DNA from: Triatoma infestans
Taxonomy: Eukaryota > Arthropoda > Insecta > Hemiptera > Reduviidae
Direction of reading: 5' to 3'
Length of the DNA stretch: 64,000 bases
Assembly (NCBI GenBank): GCA_011037195.1
Contig: JAAEAF010001566.1
Span: 1 to 64,000, forward strand
In this document: one piece after another, positions 56,949-64,000 of the stretch
Numbering within the stretch: the first letter of the stretch is position 1
How the letters are laid out: each line of letters starts with the position of its first letter
Program-made: the position numbers and the translations under genes
Notes under the pieces: model-generated
Seen by the model: the letters and a program-made list of their open reading frames with translations, nothing else
Told to the model about the DNA's origin: nothing
Databases searched by the model: none

Positions 56949-57736
56949 GCTTTCTAGCTCTGCGGAACCAACCACAACAAGATATTTATTAGATACAATA
57001 CTAAACAAAAATCAAAGAAATAAAGATTAAAAATTTTTTTACTAAAAACGTATTTGACAGTAAAATTCAGTATAAAATCGCAGTTTTAGTTACATAAGAC
57101 CAAGCTGCGTTTAATACTTTTTTTAATTATTTTGTCGAAATTTTATTGCATTTGTTACAGAGTTATTAATGAAATGTGTAACGTCAGTTGTGTTGAATGG
57201 GATTATTTGTCAATACCATCTAAATGATTACAAATATAAAATACAAATGTAGAATACAAATATATTGCAAATGTAAAAATACAATAAAATGGAAGATGAT
57301 AATCGAAAGAAAATACACAAATGGGGTGAATGAGGAGAAATCAATAGGATGACAAGTTCAGGTGGTATGGCTGCATGATAATCAAATATCTTTATGTATG
57401 ATATACTTTTTTATGAATAACTAACTACACGCTGAACTGCTCCGGATAAACACTTAAAATCTTAAACTGCTTCTATCCAGACATGTTTTTATCTTTAGAT
57501 AAAATAAAGGCAGAATTGGTTATAAGGAAATCTAATAAAGCTGGGTTATATATATTACTGTATATATATATATTACTTTTTACGTTCAATGAACCAAAAA
57601 ATCACATTTATTACAATAACCAAAATACAGCAATATTAAATATTATTATACATTTGAAATATCTTTACATTTAGTATATTATAAAATTCCAATTTTTCTA
57701 CTTTGGTACTCTCACTAAATTATACATAGGTTTCTA
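56949..57736. other. AT-rich non-coding stretch
   Basis: No gene recognised. The frame at 57483-57674 is low complexity. Confidence 0.5.
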
Positions 57737-57860
57737 AGTTTCCTTTTCTCCCACTGCAATAAAAGGAAGCGTTGTAATCATGTTTCAAATTTTCGAAATA
57801 AATTTACTGCCGTGTCTGAAAAGAAATTTGACAGTGTTTGTGGTTTGTGTATGTAAGTGT
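57737..57860 (+). mobile_element. 5' end fragment of Helentron-like repeat
   Basis: AAAAGGAAGCGTTGTAATCA and TCAAATTTTCGAAATAAATT match the first 100 bases of the family, followed by a TGTG-rich remnant of the microsatellite. Confidence 0.5.
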
Positions 57861-57906
57861 ATATGTGAGAGACATATTTGTTAAGAACAGAAATCGCTGT
57901 AAACTC

Positions 57907-58613
57907 TGTGATGTGATAGCGATAGCAAGAAAAAAAGAAGAGATAATTTTTAAATAAATCTAAAAATTACAACTAGTGGTTGAAAATTGGAAAAGGGTCC
58001 AGCCACCAATAAAAGGGTCATGAACCGCGGCAAACCCTTTTTATATTTCTTTCAATAAGGGTCAATATACAGTCAAGAGATAATACCTTACTGGCCTACC
58101 TGGCCCACCATTTGTTAACAAAGCGTCGCCACCCCGGCCAAATCAGCCCTTGTTAACTACTGACCTCCCCTAGGGTCAATATATCACAAGAGATGTCTTA
58201 GTGTTACACGTACTTACACATCAGCGTCGATGTGTGAGTGATGCAAATATAACACGTCGCTCCACTGGAGGACAGATTCAGTTCAATTCAGGCACCAAAC
58301 GTCTACATCAGTTTTCAGATCAGAAGCACCATCTCACATCGCGAGCGCGTCCCTATTTAAGGTTTTAACACTTTACTAACTTCTTTAATATTTTATATTC
58401 ATTTTTTAATTCTTATAGTTATTTACAATTGTGCATCTTAGTTTTTCTATTTTATATCTCTTTAAATTATTTGTTAAAATATAGTATATTTTTATAAATC
58501 AGTAGTACGCATTTCGAATACCAACTCTCTAATCTCTTAGCCTCTAATTAATAATCTCTTACTCTTACTCATCACTTCAACTTCCGGTATCAATAAAACG
58601 ATACCAATACAAC
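57907..58613 (+). mobile_element. LTR-like repeat, copy 3 (reference orientation)
   Basis: It starts TGTGATGTGATAGC. Internal modules match copies 1 and 2: GAACCGCGGCAAACCC, GTTAACAAAGCGTCGCCACC, ATGTGTGAGTGATGCAAATA. A TATTTAA box lies at 58354-58360 after GCGAGCGCGTCCC, and AATAAA at 58592-58597. Conservation with copy 1 ends at about CGATACCAATACAA (58613). TATA-like box then poly-A signal 230 bases later fits an LTR promoter and terminator, but no internal region is attached. Confidence 0.55.
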
Positions 58614-58965
58614 TCTAATATTTTTATTTTTTTTATTGATTGTTACACTAGCGTTTTCTACGCCATAAGTAACACTAATAGCACTAGCACTGCATTTTAC
58701 ATAAACATGCACGCACTCGCGCACACGCATTCTCCGAGGAGAGAAGCTACCTAGCGGTAGCATTCCCTATAAACTGAGCTAAATGCTCTCATCGCCTGGC
58801 AGGGTTATCGGAAAGCTGTAAATTCAAATTTTATATTCCATTTGTCTATCACTAGGAGACAGGAGAAGGAAGGTTTCAATAGCCTTAATCGGAAGTAACA
58901 CTTAATAGCAAGTTTTCCAATTATTTTTAAAAAAGATACCAACGTTATAACTTGTTCATCTTTAT

Positions 58966-59541
58966 TAGATTTTTCCATGATAGCCTGATTCAATAGGTTT
59001 CGGGGGCGTTTACCCATTCTCCAAAATGTCTTGATAAATTGTGTAAACCGATTTTGCCATGCGCAAGACTATGATACCACATTGTTTATGAAATCCTGAA
59101 GATAGGCCGGAAGATTGGCCGAAATTGGTCCGATGTATAATGGATGTGAGAAGGAGAGAGTATTAGAGACAGATGAATGTAGGAATGAGGAATAAACTAG
59201 ATGATATGCTGAACACTGTATAATGAATAGAACACCAAACTGCAAGGACTATATAGTAAAATAGAAGTTAGACAGAGAAAAATAAAGAGACAGACTGGCT
59301 GAGTTGCTACACGTAAGTAGATAGAGGTTGCTGACTGGTTGTAAACTGGTCGTAAACTCTCGGTCCTCAAACTGTTCTGCTGTCTTCTATTTACATGAAT
59401 TCAACTCTCCCTTCCCAGTGGGGAAGTAACTAACTTTTTGATTCATTTTTATGTTTCTCCGCTCTTCGGATCCTATGGATTTTTGATTATGTGTATCCCA
59501 TTACAGACGTGATCACAAAATGAAGCAGACTACCACGGATA
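58966..59541. repeat. Decayed head-to-head hammerhead-family repeat with insertion
   Basis: The left arm (about 58966-59040) has TTTTTCCATGATAGCCTGAT and GGTTTCGGGGGCGTTTACCC. The right core CTGAAGA...GAAATTGGTCCGAT lies at 59097-59135. The rest of the right arm, GATCACAAAATGAAGCAGAC, appears only at about 59510, so roughly 375 bases of unrelated DNA split the right arm. Confidence 0.6.
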
Positions 59542-59639
59542 AAAACTTTGAAGTTTGCACCCAGTTACCATAATTTTGTTATATTTATTATCAATTTATT
59601 TATAAAATAATTTTATATATTTATTATTATTTATAAAGT

Positions 59640-59870
59640 TTTAAACTTTTATTTGAAATATTATTTTGAGAAATCTATTTTAGAGGAATATTGAGGGTAG
59701 AGAAACTACAGACTTTCAGTGCAATTTCTTTATAGTATAGTTTGTTCACGTGGACAATATTGAGGCATTAAATATGTGATAAATATTGCAAGTTTGAAGG
59801 AAATGTATCCGTTACAACTATTCAAAAAGTTACAATAGAAGAAAGTCGCCTGTGTATTTAACACAGCGTT
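59640..59870 (+). mobile_element. 3' fragment of Helentron-like repeat, diverged
   Basis: CTTTTATTTGAAATATTATT, GAGAAATCTATTTTAGAGG and AGAAGAAAGTCGCCTGTG correspond to the last unit and the region before the terminal hairpin. Confidence 0.45.
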
Positions 59871-60046
59871 TTTTCTTTTTTTGTTCACATTCAATTATCG
59901 TATAAATTCTAGAAATCCATTTTTTAATTAGACAAGAATATACTAGACAAGATTTGAATACATTTATTTCGTGATAAGAAATAGTATATATATCCTTCAA
60001 TTGTAGGCTTCAACGGTATACTTGTATAGTATATTGTTTTGTCTTT

Positions 60047-61013
60047 ACTTTCACTTACTCCTAGTAAGAGGAAGTATTGTGATCGTGTCAAGTTTTCGAT
60101 ATCGAGTATTTACCGGAAATACTCGTTTTGAGTCCAAAAAAGTGGTTTTTAGAAAATGGTATGAATGTGAACAGCATATAGCTCAAAAATGAGCATAGCG
60201 CAGAAAGTTAAAACTTAATATTCCGTCTAGTTATCATCATGGGATCCAACGGTACGTTACCTGTCAAAATTCCTCAACCGGAAGTATCACTTTACTAAAT
60301 GTTTTTTAATTTTTTTGCAATTTTATCACAATTGGCTCCAAAGATTTTTTTTTTTAACTTGTAATATAAACTACACATACAAATATCTACGATTTTTATT
60401 TGAAACATTTCTTCAGGAAAATTCATTTAAGGGCACTTTTGGAGGAAGGGTGGGGTTAGGTTGTCCTCTAAAATGTTATTCCAGTTTTTTACACAATTCT
60501 ATCATCTAAGTAATATTACTTAGAATTAAATATGTTGTTGAAATTCCGAGTTTGAAGAAAATTGGATGACCGGAAGTGCGTTTTTATTCTCAAAATATTT
60601 TTTAGTTTTCCTATTTTTTCTAAAACAGCTCCATCGATTTTTTTTAAACTAAGTGAATTACACATATAAAGAGCTACAACTCTTTATTTGAAACATTTCT
60701 CCAGATAAACAAATGTAAGGGTGTTTTTGGGTTAGGAGGAAGGTTAGTTTGCATCTAAAGTGCTTTCTCAGTTTTAATTATACAATTCTAGACAAGATTA
60801 ATTAGAAATAAACAGATTGCTAACATTCCGAGTTTCAAAAAAAATTATTTAACCGGAAGAGCGTTTTTATTGAATAGTTTTTTAAGTTTTCACGATTTAC
60901 TTCATTAAAACACCGACGAATTTCATTAAATTTAGTATACTAAATATAAAATTTGTTAATTACAATTTGGAAAATTGGAGTAAGAGAAAGTTGTGTGAGT
61001 GTTTCACACCAGA
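60047..61013 (+). mobile_element. Helentron-like repeat, complete copy 3
   Basis: 5' ACTTTCACTTACTCC, inverted copy GGAGTAAGAGAAAGT at 60977-60991, terminal hairpin GTGTGA/TCACAC, then CAGA and a T run. Two internal units start near 60310 and 60615. The (TG)n tract of the other copies is nearly absent, giving the shortest complete copy (967 bp). Confidence 0.7.
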
Positions 61014-62639
61014 TTTTTTTTTTAATTTTTATATTATATCAACCGGTTAATAAAAATTAAACTCTAATTTGATTCAATTTTGCTATAATTTTGTCCGTTA
61101 TTTATGAACTATTTATAATATAATTGTCATAAAACATTCAGATTATTATTTTAAGTTAGCTAATTAATATTAATATTGAAATAAATAAATAAAAATAAAA
61201 AATATTGTAGAACAATTACACCAATTTTGAAAGGTGGATGGATGTAAGGCACGTAAGATTAATAAATATGTGGGGGCGGTTAGAAGAAGTGTGGTAGCGC
61301 ATGCGCTCATTGACTACATAAAGAGTGAGGCGGTTATGAGGCGGCAGATTGCGTGCCATTCAACATCCGGTCTCTGAACAAGGTCCACGCTATACTATCT
61401 GTCATGTGTAACACGTCATCTCACTAAAGGCAAGTAATTATTCCAATACATTCATTAAAAAAAAAAAATCCACGTTAATAAAAATAAATTTATTTGGTAG
61501 AAATAAAGTTAGTTAAAATAAAAATAAATTGTTTTATTCATTTCAAAATTTTATTTATAATATTGAGAAGCACATGGCCATCAAAATGTACATCTATCTG
61601 GTTACGATAAAAACTGCTATGTCTGACTTTTCTCTCGTTAACGGGGTTTTAAATTTCTCATATAACAGAATATTACTCTTAAAATTTTCTATAATAAATT
61701 TAAAAAAAAAAAAAAAAAATAGCATTAACCAAATAAAAAATTAAAAAATCTGTTTATTCTAAAGAAAGATTCCTTGATATTTTGATTTTATACCAATAAA
61801 TTGAAACTAAAATAACAAAGCATCAATAAAAATTAAGATTTTTGTTAATAAACATAAATCGTACGATTTATTCCTAAATCTGAAAGAGGAAATCTGTAAG
61901 AGATGTTTTCGAATTTGAGTTTTCTTTGGAAAATATTTGGCACACTTAATGCGAAAGTGATGTTTCTCCGGAAATAGGCCGCAATCACCTTTCCCCCCCC
62001 CCCCGTTTCTTTCTCTCATATTTGAAAAGCGTAGATATGGATTGATTAGTGGACCCATCAAGAAAGTTATAATAAAAATCGTTCATCTGGAATGAGGTAG
62101 ATTTTTTTTAAGCTTATTCGTGAACATTTTGAAAAATTACTATACAATAAAATTTCATTTTATTTCGTTTAAAAATTCATTTTGTTAAGAAATTCAACTT
62201 TAAGATAAACATTTGATAAAAAATTCTGAATAAGAAAAAAATTAAAAATTATATTATGGGCCAGAAGTAAATTTTAAATAATTCTGTGTTCGTCTACCTT
62301 AAACCTGTGCATATAATTTTTTTTTTTTTTTTTTGTGATGGTAAAAGTGCGTTCGTTTCTCTAGAAGTCAGAATTCTGAACTAAATAGAAATACTTTACA
62401 TAGTTCACTTGCATTCACTTCCTTTCTCAGGCGTATTGTAAAAAATTGCTTTGTTACTAACTAATAACAGAGGTTATCGTTGAAACTAATATTCGTAACT
62501 AATAACGCTAAATAAATAAAATATCTGCTATGGATCACTCCCATGTTTAGTTTTTACTGCTAGTTGAATATTAAGTCTGAAGAAGAACTTAGATTTAATA
62601 TAACTACACTTTTGAGGAAATCGTGATCATCCAACTCCC
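61014..62639. other. Non-coding; GC-richer patch at about 61250-61430
   Basis: The patch contains TGGTAGCGCATGCGCTCATT and is otherwise unrecognised. The rest is AT-rich with poly-A, poly-C (about 61985) and poly-T runs. Confidence 0.45.
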
Positions 62640-63305
62640 CCCCCCCCCACAGAGAAAAATCAATTTACTTGGAAAGAAGTTCCAAACAAAAGTGATAGGT
62701 TTAAAGAAAACTGGTAGTAATGTTTCTTAAGGAGAAAATCGCAGAGAATTGAAAAACTCGTTCAACCTATTTATTTTAAAGTCAGAAATTTTGGTAACAC
62801 ATATAGTGTACTTTATATTAATATTTTATAAACTGATTATGCGTCAGGCGAAACCTGCTTACTATTTCGCAACACTGGACTATCTGATTGCCATTCCACA
62901 ATCCACAACCTATGCACGCCCCTGATAGTATGGGAATGCATCTGGTAAGTGGGTACAAGGGCAAGGTAAAATAAAATAGACGCAACTTACACGCCGTCTA
63001 ATTAAATGCAAAGAAAATCGTTAGAGTGGGATCCCGAAAAAATCACAAAAACAAAGCTGAAAAACCCACTGGGTAAAATGATATTTCGGATTGACCAAAA
63101 AAACCCTTATTTTTGGGTAAACTAAATACCACGTTTTAAACTAACTGTGATTTTCCAGTTTTTTGTTATGCCGAATATAGAAACGCAAATACTTACACAG
63201 ACTTTCGCCCTCAGCGGGCTTCAAAAATATCTATTTTTCCATTAAAAATTGAATTTCGAAAATTTAACCCGATTCAATGTTTCCTCTAACAGCATTTAGA
63301 GAATG
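62640..63305 (-). mobile_element. Helentron-like repeat, strongly diverged
   Basis: It begins with poly-C and AATCAATTTACTTGGAAAGA and ends with AAATTGAATTTCGAAAATTT and CGATTCAATGTTTCCTC, the reversed 5' end of the family. The middle is poorly conserved. Confidence 0.4.
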
Positions 63306-64000
63306 TAATAAAAGAATAAAATACAATTATTATTTTTATAACGTGCAAAAAAAAAACTCCCCAAGTGTCCTTCCACAGTAAATACTAAATTAGTACAGTG
63401 GGAATAAAAAAAAAACTTTAGTTATACCTAAATTAAATTTACTAAATTCCTCAGCAAATAACAGAATACAGACTACTGCAGAATGACTCTGAAATCATTC
63501 TAAAAAGTGCATCATTTGCAATTCACTCGTCTTATATCATTAACTTGATGGCAAGATTTATTAGAAAAGTTATTAAAATAATTTGCTGAGTGTTATAAAA
63601 TATATACCTAACAAATAATTAGTTAACAGCAATTATAATTATAGCATAGAATAAGATTTTAACGAAGCAACCGGTAACTTGATAATAATCAAATTATTCC
63701 ACCTAAATCAAACCTTTGAAGAACATTTTAAATAAAATTAGTCAATGGTAGTGGCAAAAAAGTATTTAATTTTTATTACCTTACAAAAGGATTTTTTGAG
63801 GAAAATTTATAATTATAATTATTATTCAAATAAAATTTCGTGTATTATACAAAGTAATAAATAAATTACTTTTTAATCGTTAAAACAATTTTTCCATCAA
63901 TAATAAATTTAATTTTTCTTAGTTTTAATTTCTTGTATACATATTAATATATACACACGTATTAATAAATAAATGTAGATATTGATTCTCGAATATTAAT
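63306..64000. other. AT-rich non-coding stretch
   Basis: Nothing recognised up to the window edge. Confidence 0.5.

Overview
The window looks like nuclear DNA of an arthropod, most likely an insect. It is AT-rich, carries a two-exon stretch of an RR-1 cuticular protein gene with GT-AG introns, and is packed with animal transposon families: I-, R1-, Jockey- and RTE-type non-LTR elements, a Penelope-like element with a GIY-YIG domain, hAT, PIF/Harbinger, Tc1-like, tRNA-headed SINEs and a Helentron-like repeat. No bacterial-style operon, rRNA, functional tRNA or CRISPR array is visible.

Only one host gene is supported: the cuticular protein at 46118-46886 on the plus strand. Its first exon is not identified. 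Nearly everything else that reads as protein belongs to broken mobile elements.

Layout. 1-6 kb: AT-rich DNA, two SINEs, a non-LTR fragment with a perfect 13-bp target duplication, and a Helentron-like repeat. 6-9.8 kb: R1-type and RTE-type 3' fragments, then an R1-type ORF1 split by a hAT transposon with matching 15-bp terminal repeats and a perfect 8-bp target duplication. 9.8-20 kb: mostly featureless, with a SINE, an LTR-like repeat and a non-LTR 3' end carrying a 235-bp tandem repeat. 20.8-26.3 kb: a nearly full-length but dead I-type retrotransposon. 26-34 kb: SINE cluster, two abutting non-LTR fragments, a complete Helentron-like repeat, a Harbinger remnant and a Jockey-type remnant. 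34.5-39.8 kb: a striking 140-bp-arm palindrome, an LTR-like repeat, and an LTR retrotransposon 5' end inserted in a Helentron-like copy. 41-45 kb: a duplicated Tc1-like fragment, two opposed Helentron-like copies and another palindrome. 45-53 kb: cuticle gene, Penelope-like element, a second copy of part of the cuticle intron and a long non-LTR relic. 53-64 kb: RTE and other relics, two more palindromes, an LTR-like repeat and a third complete Helentron-like copy.

The most interesting signal is a dispersed family of short head-to-head inverted repeats (about 17.1, 34.5, 44.5, 56.7 and 59.0 kb, plus a single arm at 32.3 kb). Each arm carries a motif matching the hammerhead ribozyme core (CUGANGA, stem II, GAAA, short palindromic stem III, cleavable C). 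A second family (19.1, 19.6 and 53.1 kb) has the same core with a different stem II. No protein gene is linked to these units. Hammerhead motifs are known from Penelope-like elements, but the compact palindromic arrangement here deserves a proper look.
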